From: Pseudomonas fluorescens
GTDB taxonomy: Bacteria > Pseudomonadota > Gammaproteobacteria > Pseudomonadales > Pseudomonadaceae
Length of the DNA stretch: 64,000 bases
Reading direction: 5' to 3'
NCBI RefSeq assembly: GCF_001708445.1
Contig: NZ_CP015637.1
Span: 931,001 to 995,000, forward strand
Positions within the stretch are counted from its first letter, which is position 1. Every line of letters starts with the position of its first letter. The translations under genes and the position numbers were made by a program. The notes beneath the pieces are model-generated. The model was not told the DNA's origin and searched no databases. It saw nothing but the letters and a program-made list of their open reading frames with translations. Positions 8,379-17,073 of this stretch are shown one piece after another.

Positions 8379-9008
8379 ATGCGTGAAACCCCCGTTTTGA
8401 TCGATGGCCCAGTAGGCCAGTTGGAAGCCTTGTACCTGGATCACCCCGAGCCACGTGGCCTGGCGCTGATCTGCCACCCTAACCCGGTACAGGGTGGGAC
8501 CATGCTCAATAAAGTCGTATCGACCCTGCAACGCACTGCCCGCGATGCCGGTTTGATTACTTTGCGTTTTAATTACCGTGGCGTGGGTGCCAGCGCCGGC
8601 ACGCACGATATGGCCACCGGTGAAGTCGATGATGCCGAAGCGGCCGCCGCCTGGCTGCGAGAAAAACACCCGGACCTGCCGATCACCTTGCTTGGGTTTT
8701 CTTTCGGTGGTTATGTGGCGGCCAGCCTGGGCGGTCGCCTGGAAGCCAAGGGCGAAAAGCTCGCGCACCTGTTCATGGTCGCCGCGGCAGTGATGCGCTT
8801 GCGTGATACTGACGTGTTGCCTCAAGGCTGCCCATTGACCCTGATCCAGCCGGAAACCGACGAAGTGGTCGACCCGCAGACCGTCTACGATTGGTCCGCC
8901 GCCCTGAAACGTCCCCATGAGCTGCTGAAAGTGGCAGAATGCGGACACTTTTTTCATGGCAAGCTGACCGATCTCAAGGATCTGGTACTGCCGCGCCTCT
9001 CGAATTGA
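8379..9008 (+). CDS. Alpha/beta hydrolase, DLH/serine hydrolase type
   Basis: About 209 residues. A GFSFGG nucleophile elbow places Ser near residue 97; HPNPVQGGTMLNK near the N terminus and GHFFHGK near the C terminus supply the oxyanion and His regions, with a probable acidic residue in PETDEVVDP. The substrate is unknown. The frame is open back to 8316, but MRETPVLIDG matches the family's usual start and has GGAG upstream, although 14 nt away. It is followed within 25 nt by trpS and may be co-transcribed with it. Confidence 0.85.
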   Translation: MRETPVLIDGPVGQLEALYLDHPEPRGLALICHPNPVQGGTMLNKVVSTLQRTARDAGLITLRFNYRGVGASAGTHDMATGEVDDAEAAAAWLREKHPDLPITLLGFSFGGYVAASLGGRLEAKGEKLAHLFMVAAAVMRLRDTDVLPQGCPLTLIQPETDEVVDPQTVYDWSAALKRPHELLKVAECGHFFHGKLTDLKDLVLPRLSN

Positions 9009-9032
9009 TAGCAGTCTGACAAGCGATTACCC

Positions 9033-10388
9033 ATGACGACTCGTACCCGTATCCTCACCGGCATCACCACCACTGGCACGCCGCACCTGGGCAACTACGC
9101 CGGTGCGATTCGCCCGGCGATCCTCGCCAGCCAGGACGCCAATGCTGATTCCTTCTACTTCCTGGCCGACTACCACGCCCTGATCAAGTGCGATGACCCG
9201 CAGCGAATCCAGCGCTCGCGCATGGAAATCGCCGCGACCTGGCTGGCCGGTGGCCTGGACGTGGACCGGGTGACTTTCTATCGCCAGTCCGACATCCCGG
9301 AAATCCCCGAGTTGACCTGGCTGCTGACCTGCGTTGCCGCCAAGGGCCTGCTCAATCGCGCCCATGCCTACAAGGCGTCGGTGGACAAGAACGTGGAAAC
9401 CGGCGAAGACCCGGATGCGGGCATCACCATGGGCCTGTACAGCTACCCGGTGCTGATGGCGGCGGACATCCTGATGTTCAATGCACACAAGGTGCCGGTG
9501 GGACGCGACCAGATCCAGCACGTGGAGATGGCGCGCGACATCGGCCAGCGCTTCAACCACCTGTTCGGCAACGGCAAGGAGTTCTTCACCATGCCCGAGG
9601 CGTTGATCGAGGAAAGCGTCGCCACGTTGCCGGGCCTGGATGGCCGCAAGATGTCGAAGAGCTACGACAACACCATCCCGTTGTTCACCAGCGCCAAGGA
9701 CATGAAAGACGCCATTTCGCGGATCGTCACCGACTCCCGCGCGCCCGGCGAAGCCAAGGACCCGGACAACTCTCACTTGTTCACCCTCTACCAGGCGTTT
9801 GCCAGCAAGGCCCAGGAAGAAGCGTTCCGCGCTGAACTGCTGCAAGGCCTGGGCTGGGGCGAGGCGAAGAATCGTCTGTTCCAGCTGCTGGACGGCCAGT
9901 TGGGCGAAGCCCGCGAGCGCTATCACCAGTTGATGGCGCGACCGTCGGATATGGAAGACCTGCTGCTGGTGGGAGCCAAGAAAGCCCGCGCCGTGGCCGC
10001 GCCGTTCCTCGCCGAGTTGCGTGAGGCGGTGGGCCTGCGTTCTTTCGTGAACCAGGCCGCGGCACCTGTGAGCACCAAGAAGAAAGCGGCGAAAGCCGCG
10101 CGTTTCGTCAGCTTCCGTGAAGACGACGGCAGCTTCCGGTTCCGCTTGCTGGCGGCTGATGGCGAGCAGTTGCTGCTGTCGCGCAACTTTGCTGACGGCA
10201 AGGCCGCCGGCGCGGTGACCAAACAACTGCAGAGCGGTAACGCGCTGGATATACGCACCGAAGCCCTGGGTTTCAGCGTATGGCTGGACGGCGCCGCAGT
10301 GGCCGACAGCGCGTCATTTGCCGACGACGCAGCGCGTGATGCCGCCATCGAAGCCTTGCGCGTCGCGTTGACCCCCCTCGAGGATTAA
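9033..10388 (+). CDS. trpS: Tryptophanyl-tRNA synthetase with C-terminal extension
   Basis: A 451-residue class I aminoacyl-tRNA synthetase that charges tRNA-Trp in the cytoplasm. The HIGH-like motif is TGTPHLGNYAG (near residue 13) and the KMSKS loop is GRKMSKSYDN (near 205). The core ends near residue 340, the length of E. coli TrpS. A Lys/Ala linker then leads to an extra ~100 residues with a segment like FRFRLLAADGEQLL, which resembles small YegP/DUF1508 domains. A terminator follows. Confidence 0.96.
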   Translation: MTTRTRILTGITTTGTPHLGNYAGAIRPAILASQDANADSFYFLADYHALIKCDDPQRIQRSRMEIAATWLAGGLDVDRVTFYRQSDIPEIPELTWLLTCVAAKGLLNRAHAYKASVDKNVETGEDPDAGITMGLYSYPVLMAADILMFNAHKVPVGRDQIQHVEMARDIGQRFNHLFGNGKEFFTMPEALIEESVATLPGLDGRKMSKSYDNTIPLFTSAKDMKDAISRIVTDSRAPGEAKDPDNSHLFTLYQAFASKAQEEAFRAELLQGLGWGEAKNRLFQLLDGQLGEARERYHQLMARPSDMEDLLLVGAKKARAVAAPFLAELREAVGLRSFVNQAAAPVSTKKKAAKAARFVSFREDDGSFRFRLLAADGEQLLLSRNFADGKAAGAVTKQLQSGNALDIRTEALGFSVWLDGAAVADSASFADDAARDAAIEALRVALTPLED

Positions 10389-10417
10389 CCCGACCAAGGG
10401 TTGATTGCCATTATCCA

Positions 10418-10447
10418 GGGCCGTCGTTACAGTGACGGCCCGTTTTT
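10418..10447 (+). terminator. Terminator after trpS
   Basis: GGGCCGTC pairs with GACGGCCC around an 8-nt loop, followed by GTTTTTGTT. It lies 30 nt after the trpS stop and just before zapE. Confidence 0.85.
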
Positions 10448-10467
10448 GTTGCCTTGCTAACGAAATT

Positions 10468-11562
10468 ATGACGCCCCTAGAACGATATCAAGCTGATCTG
10501 AAACGCCCCGAGTTCTTCCACGACGCTGCCCAGGAAACGGCGGTGCGTCATTTGCAGCGCCTGTATGACGACCTGGTCGCGGCCTCGCAAAGCAAGCCTG
10601 GGATGCTCAGCAAGCTGTTTGGCAAGAAAGACCGCACGCCGGTCAAGGGCCTGTACTTCTGGGGTGGCGTGGGCCGGGGCAAGACGTACCTGGTGGACAC
10701 CTTCTTCGAAGCGCTGCCGTTCAAGGAAAAGGTCCGGACGCACTTCCACCGCTTCATGAAGCGCGTGCACGAAGAGATGAAAACCCTGCCGGGCGAAAAA
10801 AACCCGCTGACCATCATCGCCAAGCGGTTCTCCGAAGAAGCGCGGGTGATCTGCTTCGACGAGTTCTTCGTCTCCGACATCACCGACGCCATGATCCTTG
10901 GCACCCTGATGGAAGAACTGTTCAAGAACGGCGTGACCTTGGTCGCGACGTCGAACATCGTGCCCGACGGTTTGTACAAGGACGGTCTGCAACGCGCGCG
11001 GTTCCTGCCGGCCATTGCGCTGATCAAGCAGAACACCGATATCGTCAACGTCGACAGCGGTGTCGACTACCGCCTGCGGCACCTTGAGCAAGCCGAGCTG
11101 TTCCACTTCCCGCTGAACGACGCGGCGCACGAAAGCCTGCGCAAAAGCTTCCGAGCCCTCACGCCGGAATGCACCCAGGCGGTGGAAAACGATAAGTTGA
11201 TCATCGAAAACCGTGAAATCATTGCGCTGCGCACCTGTGATGACGTGGCCTGGTTCGATTTCCGCGAGCTGTGCGACGGCCCGCGCAGCCAGAACGACTA
11301 CATCGAGCTGGGCAAGATCTTCCATGCGGTGATCCTGAGTGGCGTGGAGCAGATGAGCGTCACCACCGACGACATTGCGCGGCGCTTTATCAACATGGTC
11401 GACGAGTTCTACGACCGTAACGTCAAGTTGATCATCTCGGCGGAAGTCGAGCTCAAGGACCTCTACACCGGCGGTCGCTTGAACTTCGAATTCCAGCGCA
11501 CCTTGAGCCGCTTGCTGGAAATGCAGTCTCACGAGTTCCTGTCGCGGGCGCACAAACCCTAG
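10468..11562 (+). CDS. zapE: Cell-division ATPase ZapE (AFG1 family)
   Basis: A 364-residue AFG1-like P-loop ATPase. Walker A is FWGGVGRGKTYLVD (near residue 66) and Walker B is VICFDEFFVSD (near 130); a sensor-like ATSN follows. In E. coli, ZapE binds FtsZ and acts during constriction, mainly under stress. The frame runs back to 10405 through the terminator, so I chose ATG at 10468 (MTPLERYQ), which matches the family start. No strong Shine-Dalgarno precedes it. Confidence 0.93.
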   Translation: MTPLERYQADLKRPEFFHDAAQETAVRHLQRLYDDLVAASQSKPGMLSKLFGKKDRTPVKGLYFWGGVGRGKTYLVDTFFEALPFKEKVRTHFHRFMKRVHEEMKTLPGEKNPLTIIAKRFSEEARVICFDEFFVSDITDAMILGTLMEELFKNGVTLVATSNIVPDGLYKDGLQRARFLPAIALIKQNTDIVNVDSGVDYRLRHLEQAELFHFPLNDAAHESLRKSFRALTPECTQAVENDKLIIENREIIALRTCDDVAWFDFRELCDGPRSQNDYIELGKIFHAVILSGVEQMSVTTDDIARRFINMVDEFYDRNVKLIISAEVELKDLYTGGRLNFEFQRTLSRLLEMQSHEFLSRAHKP

Positions 11563-11579
11563 GACCGACACCGTAAAAA

Positions 11580-11670
11580 ATGTGGGAGGGGGCTTGCCCC
11601 CGATAGCGGTCTTTCAGTAACAGATGCACTGACTGATCCACCGCTATCGGGAGCAAGCCCCCTCCCATAT
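11580..11670. repeat. REPIN (inverted REP pair)
   Basis: GTGGGAGGGGGCTTGCCCCC and its near-complement flank a ~45 nt spacer. It lies between the convergent zapE and glxA-like genes. Confidence 0.9.
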
Positions 11671-11674
11671 TTGC

Positions 11675-12670
11675 TTACGCAGCCTGTTGGAACTGCTGGC
11701 GGTACTGGTTCGGCGACAGCTCGGTGTGCTGCCTGAACAACCGCGCAAAGAAACTCGCGTCGTCGTAACCCACCTCATAACTGATGGTCTTGATGCTCTT
11801 GCGGCTGCCCGAGAGCAAGCCCTTGGCGGTCTCGATGCGCAGGCGTTGCAGGTAATGCAGCGGCTTGTCGCCGGTAGCGGTCTGGAAGCGGCGCATGAAG
11901 TTGCGGATGCTCATCCCGTGTTCCCGGGCGACGTCCTCGAAGCGGAACTTATCGGCGAAGTGTTCTTCGAGCCAGTGCTGGATCTGCAGGATGATCACGT
12001 CCTGGTGCAGTTTCTGCCCGCCGAAACCGATACGCCCCGGCGCATAGCTGCGCTGTACTTCGTAGAGGATGTCCCGGGCCACGGCCTGGGCGATGTTGGC
12101 GCCGCAGAAGCGTTCGATCAAATAGATGTAGAGGTCGCAGGCCGAAGTGGTGCCGCCGGCGCAGTAGAGGTTGTCGGCGTCGGTGAGGTGCTTGTCCTGG
12201 TTGAGCTGGACCTGGGGGAAGCGTTCGCTGAAGGCATTGAAGAACCGCCAGTAGGTGGTCGCCTCCTTACCATCGAGCAAACCGGCCTCGGCCAGCCAGA
12301 ACACTCCAGTGGCCTCGCCGCAAAGTACGGCGCCACGGGTATGTTGTTCGCGCAGCCACGGCAGCACTTGCGGGTAGCGTGTGCACAGGGTGTCGAAGTC
12401 ATCCCAGAAGGCCGGCAGCACGATGATGTCGGCATCTTCGAGGCCGCCGTCCACCGGCATGATCACATCACTGAAGCTGCGCACCGATTGTCCATCGGGG
12501 CTGACCAGGCGCGTTTCAAACCCTGGCGTCAGGCCCAGGCCTTGTTGCTTGCCGTAACGCAGGCTGGCGAGGTGGAAGAAGTCCTTGGCTTGCATGAGGG
12601 TTGAAGCGAACACCCGATCAATGGCCAAAATGCTGACGCGCCGCAGGGGCGTGGAGATTTGGTTAGACAT
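11675..12670 (-). CDS. GlxA-family transcriptional regulator (DJ-1/PfpI + AraC)
   Basis: A 331-residue protein. Residues ~10-185 form a DJ-1/PfpI-like domain, with the GAVLCGEATG elbow. Residues ~230-328 form an AraC-type double helix-turn-helix (FRFEDVAREHGMSIRNFMRRF and ISYEVGYDDASFFARLFRQ). Members such as GbdR and ArgR activate catabolism of quaternary amines or amino acids. The signal here is unknown. It diverges from the acyl-CoA dehydrogenase gene with a 145-bp gap, which makes that gene its likeliest target. Confidence 0.9.
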   Translation of the reverse strand: MSNQISTPLRRVSILAIDRVFASTLMQAKDFFHLASLRYGKQQGLGLTPGFETRLVSPDGQSVRSFSDVIMPVDGGLEDADIIVLPAFWDDFDTLCTRYPQVLPWLREQHTRGAVLCGEATGVFWLAEAGLLDGKEATTYWRFFNAFSERFPQVQLNQDKHLTDADNLYCAGGTTSACDLYIYLIERFCGANIAQAVARDILYEVQRSYAPGRIGFGGQKLHQDVIILQIQHWLEEHFADKFRFEDVAREHGMSIRNFMRRFQTATGDKPLHYLQRLRIETAKGLLSGSRKSIKTISYEVGYDDASFFARLFRQHTELSPNQYRQQFQQAA

Positions 12671-12815
12671 AATTTCATTTATTCTTATAGGGGAAAGTGG
12701 TCACCAGACGGCTGGATCGTCTTATTTTTTGTCGCATGTGTCCAGTGTCCCGTGACGCCTTCGCGGCATAGGCTCTGTGGTTCGTCTTTGTCCGACAATC
12801 CACGCAGGTGACTCC

Positions 12816-13952
12816 ATGATCCCCAGAACGTTGTTCAGCCCGGAACACGAACTCTTCCGCCAGAGCGTGCGCACCTTCCTTGAAAAAGACGCCGCGCCGT
12901 TCCATGGGCAATGGGAGAAACAGGGTTATATCGACCGCAAGCTGTGGAGCAAGGCGGGGGAGGCGGGGATGCTGTGTTCCCATCTACCGGAAGCATACGG
13001 CGGCCTGGGCGCGGACTTTCTCTACAGTGCGGTGGTGATCGAAGAGATCAGCCGCCTGGGGCTGACCGGTATCGGTTTTTCCCTGCATTCGGACATTGTC
13101 GCGCCGTACATCCTGCATTACGGCAGCGAGGCGTTGAAGCACAAATACCTGCCCAAATTGATCTCCGGCGAGATGGTCACGGCCATCGCGATGACCGAGC
13201 CGGGCGCCGGGTCCGATCTGCAAGGGGTCAAGACCAGCGCCGTTTTGGACGGTGATGAATACGTGATCAACGGCTCCAAGACCTTTATCACCAATGGCTT
13301 TCTCGCCGATCTGGTCATTGTGGTCGCCAAGACCGACCCCAAGGCCGGCGCCAAGGGCACCAGCCTGTTTGTGGTCGAGGCTGATACACCGGGCTTCGAT
13401 AAGGGCAAGCGCCTGGAGAAAGTCGGCATGAAGGCCCAGGACACCTCGGAGTTGTTCTTCCAGGACGTGCGGGTGCCCAAGGAAAACCTGCTGGGCCAGG
13501 CGGGCATGGGCTTCGCTTATTTGATGCAGGAGCTGCCCCAGGAACGCTTGACCGTCGCGATTGGAGCGCTGTCGTCAGCCGAAGCGGCATTGCAATGGAC
13601 GCTTGACTACACCCGAGAGCGCAAAGCCTTCGGCAAGGCGATTGCCGACTTCCAGAACACCCGGTTCAAGCTGGCGGAGATGGCCACCGAGATTCAGATC
13701 GGCCGGGTATTCGTAGACAAATGCATGGCGCTGCACCTGGAGGGCAAGCTCGATGTGCCGACGGCGGCGATGGCCAAGTACTGGGCCACGGACCTGCAAT
13801 GCAAGGTGCTCGACGAGTGCGTGCAACTGCACGGTGGCTATGGGTTCATGTGGGAATACCCGATTGCCCGGGCCTGGGCGGATGCGCGGGTGCAGCGGAT
13901 TTATGCCGGGACCAATGAAATCATGAAAGAGATCATTGCGCGGGCGCTTTGA
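12816..13952 (+). CDS. Acyl-CoA dehydrogenase, long-chain/isovaleryl-like
   Basis: A 378-residue flavoprotein that oxidises acyl-CoA thioesters at the alpha-beta bond. AMTEPGAGSDLQG and the RKAFGKAIADFQ region are family signatures. The C-terminal AGTNEIMKEI carries Ala, not the catalytic Glu of medium-chain enzymes. In LCAD and isovaleryl enzymes the base lies on an earlier helix, so that subgroup fits better. ATG at 12816 is preceded by AGGTG; earlier in-frame codons lack a site. It diverges from the GlxA-type regulator, which may control it. Substrate not determined. Confidence 0.9.
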   Translation: MIPRTLFSPEHELFRQSVRTFLEKDAAPFHGQWEKQGYIDRKLWSKAGEAGMLCSHLPEAYGGLGADFLYSAVVIEEISRLGLTGIGFSLHSDIVAPYILHYGSEALKHKYLPKLISGEMVTAIAMTEPGAGSDLQGVKTSAVLDGDEYVINGSKTFITNGFLADLVIVVAKTDPKAGAKGTSLFVVEADTPGFDKGKRLEKVGMKAQDTSELFFQDVRVPKENLLGQAGMGFAYLMQELPQERLTVAIGALSSAEAALQWTLDYTRERKAFGKAIADFQNTRFKLAEMATEIQIGRVFVDKCMALHLEGKLDVPTAAMAKYWATDLQCKVLDECVQLHGGYGFMWEYPIARAWADARVQRIYAGTNEIMKEIIARAL

Positions 13953-13976
13953 TTTTTTGCGGGTCTTGAATGCGTC

Positions 13977-14071
13977 ATCGGGGGCAAGTCGAATCGTCGC
14001 ACCGCCCCTCCCACACTTGGAATGCATTCCAATGTGGGAGGGGCGGTGCGACGATTCGACTTGCCCCCGAT
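13977..14071. repeat. Long near-perfect palindromic REPIN
   Basis: Two ~40-nt arms (GTGGGAGGGGCGGTGCGACG... and its complement) are almost perfectly inverted around TTGGAATGCATTCCA, itself a palindrome. Each arm can also fold alone (GGGGC with GCCCC). It lies between the convergent acyl-CoA dehydrogenase and aldo/keto reductase genes. Confidence 0.9.
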
Positions 14072-14088
14072 AGCGCTCTACAGATCAA

Positions 14089-15129
14089 TCAAGGCGCCGG
14101 ATTCGGATGATCCTTCTGAATCGCCTCAATCCCTTCCAGTACGTCCTTCGACAGCTTCAGATCGGCGCTGGCGATGTTGCTGTCCAGTTGCTCCAGCGAC
14201 GTTGCGCCAATAATGTTGCTGGTCACGAACGGCTGTTGCGTCACAAAGGCCAGGGCCATTTGCGCCGGGTCCAGGCCGTGTTCGCGGGCCAGTGCCACAT
14301 AACGGCTGCACGCCGCTTCCGACTGTGGATTGAAGTAGCGGCTGAAGCGGCTGTATTCCGTCAGGCGCGCTTTTGCCGGGCGCGCGCCACCTTCGTACTT
14401 GCCACTGAGCATGCCGAACGCCAGGGGTGAATAGGCCAGCAGACCGCATTGTTCACGAATGGCGATTTCCGCCAGGCCCACTTCAAAGCTGCGGTTAAGC
14501 AGGTTGTAGGGGTTCTGGATCGACACCGCGCGGGTCCAGCCGCGCGCTTCGGCCAGGGCCAGGAACTTCATGGTGCCCCACGGGGTTTCGTTGGACAGGC
14601 CGATGTGACGGATTTTGCCGGCCTTCACTTGTTCGTCCAGTGCTTCGAGGGTCTCTTCCAGCGGCGTCAGGTCGTCTTCGTCCTTGTGCTTGTAGCTCAG
14701 TTGGCCGAAGAAGTTGGTGCTGCGCTCTGGCCAGTGCAATTGGTAGAGGTCGATCCAGTCGGTCTGCAGGCGCTTGAGGCTGGCATCCAGGGCTTCGACG
14801 ATGTGCCTGCGGTTATGGCGCAGGTGGCCACCGCGGATGTAGTCGATGGTGTTGCCGGGGCCGGCGACCTTGCTGGCGAGGATCCAGTCGGCACGGTCGC
14901 CGCGGCTCTTGAAGTAATTACCGATGTACCGCTCGGTGGTGGCGTAGGTATCGGCCTTGGGCGGCACCGGGTACATTTCGGCGGTGTCGAGGAAGTTGAT
15001 CCCTGCGGCCTTGGCCCGTTCGATCTGTGCAAAGGCCTCTGCCTCGCTGTTCTGCTCACCCCAGGTCATGGTGCCCAAGGCTATCGCGCTCACGTTCAGA
15101 TCGGTCCGGCCCAGCTGTCGATAATCCAT
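14089..15129 (-). CDS. NADP(H)-dependent aldo/keto reductase, Tas-like
   Basis: A 346-residue TIM-barrel reductase, the same length as E. coli Tas. The catalytic set is visible: Asp and Tyr in FLDTAEMY (near residue 50), Lys in ILASKVAG and His in LHWPER. IIGATSLEQLDSN near the C terminus binds NADP. The physiological substrate is unknown. ATG at 15129 is preceded by GAAGGAGT at good spacing; the frame is open 24 nt further. Monocistronic, convergent with the acyl-CoA dehydrogenase. Confidence 0.92.
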   Translation of the reverse strand: MDYRQLGRTDLNVSAIALGTMTWGEQNSEAEAFAQIERAKAAGINFLDTAEMYPVPPKADTYATTERYIGNYFKSRGDRADWILASKVAGPGNTIDYIRGGHLRHNRRHIVEALDASLKRLQTDWIDLYQLHWPERSTNFFGQLSYKHKDEDDLTPLEETLEALDEQVKAGKIRHIGLSNETPWGTMKFLALAEARGWTRAVSIQNPYNLLNRSFEVGLAEIAIREQCGLLAYSPLAFGMLSGKYEGGARPAKARLTEYSRFSRYFNPQSEAACSRYVALAREHGLDPAQMALAFVTQQPFVTSNIIGATSLEQLDSNIASADLKLSKDVLEGIEAIQKDHPNPAP

Positions 15130-15301
15130 CGGGTACTCCTTCAGGGAAAACAATCATAAAAGCAGGTTGAATTTTTTTTCGCAATCTGCATAATTGCCCA
15201 CCTCTTTCTGCAGTGGAAGTGATGCGCCGCCTGCCGAAGAATCTTGCCGTTGAACGGACGCGCCGACCCGAGCCCCCGATAGCGTCTGTATCCGGCTGCC
15301 T

Positions 15302-15328
15302 TTGACTTGTCAAAGTACGCACTATTCA
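15302..15328 (+). promoter_or_regulatory. Possible promoter for rplM-rpsI
   Basis: TTGACT and TATTCA are separated by 15 nt about 50 nt before rplM. The spacer is short for sigma-70, so this is tentative. Confidence 0.35.
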
Positions 15329-15377
15329 GTAAGATCCGCCGTCTAATTTACAGGGCGGCCCCTGAGGCTATTAAAGA

Positions 15378-15806
15378 ATGACAACTTTTACTGCAAAACC
15401 GGAAACAGTTCAGCGCGACTGGTTTGTCGTCGACGCCGCTGGTCAGACTCTGGGTCGTCTGGCCACTGAAGTCGCCAGCCGTCTGCGTGGCAAGCACAAG
15501 CCTGAGTACACTCCTCACGTTGATACCGGTGACTACATCGTGATCATCAACGCTGAGCAGGTACGTGTTACCGGCAACAAAGCGCAAGACAAAATGTACT
15601 ACCGTCACTCCGGTTTCCCAGGCGGCATCAAGTCTTCCAATTTCGAAGGCCTGATCGCTAAGAAGCCTGAGGCCCCGATTGAAATCGCGGTTAAAGGCAT
15701 GCTGCCGAAGGGCCCACTGGGTCGCGATATGTTTCGCAAGCTGAAAGTCTATGCGGGCGCTGCTCACCCTCATGCTGCTCAGCAGCCCCAAGAACTGAAG
15801 TTTTAA
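15378..15806 (+). CDS. rplM: 50S ribosomal protein L13
   Basis: A 142-residue protein with the L13 hallmarks [27 protein letters not shown] and [10 protein letters not shown]. It is an early assembly protein of the large ribosomal subunit. It is co-transcribed with rpsI 14 nt downstream, and a shared terminator follows. In E. coli L13 represses this operon through its leader; I did not identify such a structure here. Confidence 0.98.
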   Translation: MTTFTAKPETVQRDWFVVDAAGQTLGRLATEVASRLRGKHKPEYTPHVDTGDYIVIINAEQVRVTGNKAQDKMYYRHSGFPGGIKSSNFEGLIAKKPEAPIEIAVKGMLPKGPLGRDMFRKLKVYAGAAHPHAAQQPQELKF

Positions 15807-15820
15807 CGGAATAGTTCATT

Positions 15821-16213
15821 ATGTCGGCGACTCAAAATTACGGCACTGGCCGTCGCAAAACCGCAACCGCACGCGTTTTCCTGCGTCCGGGCACTGGTAA
15901 CATCTCGATCAACAACCGCACCCTGGACAACTTCTTCGGCCGCGAAACTGCCCGCATGGTAGTTCGTCAGCCGCTGGAATTGACCGAGACTGTTGAAAAG
16001 TTCGACATCTACGTCACTGTTATCGGTGGCGGTGTAAGTGGTCAAGCTGGCGCAATCCGCCACGGTATCACTCGCGCTCTGATGCAGTACGACGAAACCC
16101 TGCGTGGCGCTCTGCGCAAAGCTGGCTTCGTGACTCGTGATGCCCGTGAAGTTGAACGTAAGAAAGTCGGTCTGCGTAAAGCGCGTAAGCGTCCGCAGTA
16201 CTCGAAGCGTTAA
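15821..16213 (+). CDS. rpsI: 30S ribosomal protein S9
   Basis: A 130-residue protein with the S9 core ([30 protein letters not shown]) and the basic C-terminal tail ending KRPQYSKR, which reaches the ribosomal P site. Second gene of the rplM-rpsI operon. Confidence 0.98.
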   Translation: MSATQNYGTGRRKTATARVFLRPGTGNISINNRTLDNFFGRETARMVVRQPLELTETVEKFDIYVTVIGGGVSGQAGAIRHGITRALMQYDETLRGALRKAGFVTRDAREVERKKVGLRKARKRPQYSKR

Positions 16214-16230
16214 TTCGCTTTACGTTCCAC

Positions 16231-16268
16231 AAAAACGCCCAGCCTCCTCACGGAGCTGGGCGTTTTTT
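16231..16268 (+). terminator. Terminator after rpsI
   Basis: AACGCCCAGC pairs with GCTGGGCGTT, with A5 before and T6 after the stem. Confidence 0.92.
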
Positions 16269-16306
16269 ATTACCTGCGATTTATGCACAAATTTCAGCGT
16301 GACAAC

Positions 16307-16333
16307 TTGCCACATCCGTAGACCCCCTATACT
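16307..16333 (+). promoter_or_regulatory. Possible promoter for petABC
   Basis: TATACT at 16328 is a good -10. The best -35 is TTGCCA with a 15-nt spacer, which is short. It lies about 150 nt before petA. Confidence 0.35.
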
Positions 16334-16479
16334 ACAAGGCCTGGAGCTGGAGCTCCGGGTAATTCCCTTGTCAGAGGTGGGGCTTTTCATTACCATTCGG
16401 CAAAATTTTTATAAGTTCAGATTTAATACTTAGTAGACGCCTGATTTAACAGGCCAAAAAGCTGATGGGAGAGGACTGA

Positions 16480-17073
16480 ATGAGCAATGACGGCGTGAAT
16501 GCAGGCCGGCGTCGCTTCTTGGTAGCAGCCACATCCGTGGTGGGTGCTGCAGGAGCGGTGGGGGCTGCGGTCCCGTTCGTGGGGTCATGGTTTCCCAGTG
16601 CCAAGGCGAAAGCCGCAGGTGCACCGGTGAAGGTGAATATCAGCAAGATCGAACCAGGTCAGCAGATGATTGCTGAATGGCGCGGCCAGCCGGTGTTCAT
16701 TGTTCGTCGTACAGAGGAAATCCTGGGAAATCTGAAAAAGATCGAAGGCCAGTTGTCTGACCCCAAATCTGAGAAATCCGACCAACCCGCCTACGCCAAA
16801 AACGAAGTACGTTCGATCAAGCCAGAGATTCTGTTGCTGGTCGGTCTGTGTACCCACCTGGGTTGCTCACCAACCTTCCGCCCGGAAGTCGCCCCTGTCG
16901 ATCTGGGCAAGGACTGGGTTGGCGGTTATTTCTGCCCGTGCCACGGTTCTCACTACGACTTGGCCGGTCGTGTCTACAAGTCTCAGCCTGCTCCCTTGAA
17001 CCTGCCCGTGCCTCCGCATAACTACGAATCTAACGACATCATTGTCATTGGTCTCGATAAGGAGAACGCGTGA
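16480..17073 (+). CDS. petA: Ubiquinol-cytochrome c reductase Rieske iron-sulfur subunit
   Basis: A 197-residue subunit of the bc1 complex (complex III), which passes electrons from ubiquinol to cytochrome c1. The N terminus has a twin-arginine-like GRRRFLVA and a membrane helix (about 12-38). The 2Fe-2S cluster is bound by CTHLGC (near 125) and CPCHGSHYD (near 150), two Cys-x-His motifs plus the disulfide cysteines. GGAGAGGA precedes the ATG. First gene of petABC; it overlaps petB by 1 nt (TGATG). Confidence 0.97.
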   Translation: MSNDGVNAGRRRFLVAATSVVGAAGAVGAAVPFVGSWFPSAKAKAAGAPVKVNISKIEPGQQMIAEWRGQPVFIVRRTEEILGNLKKIEGQLSDPKSEKSDQPAYAKNEVRSIKPEILLLVGLCTHLGCSPTFRPEVAPVDLGKDWVGGYFCPCHGSHYDLAGRVYKSQPAPLNLPVPPHNYESNDIIVIGLDKENA

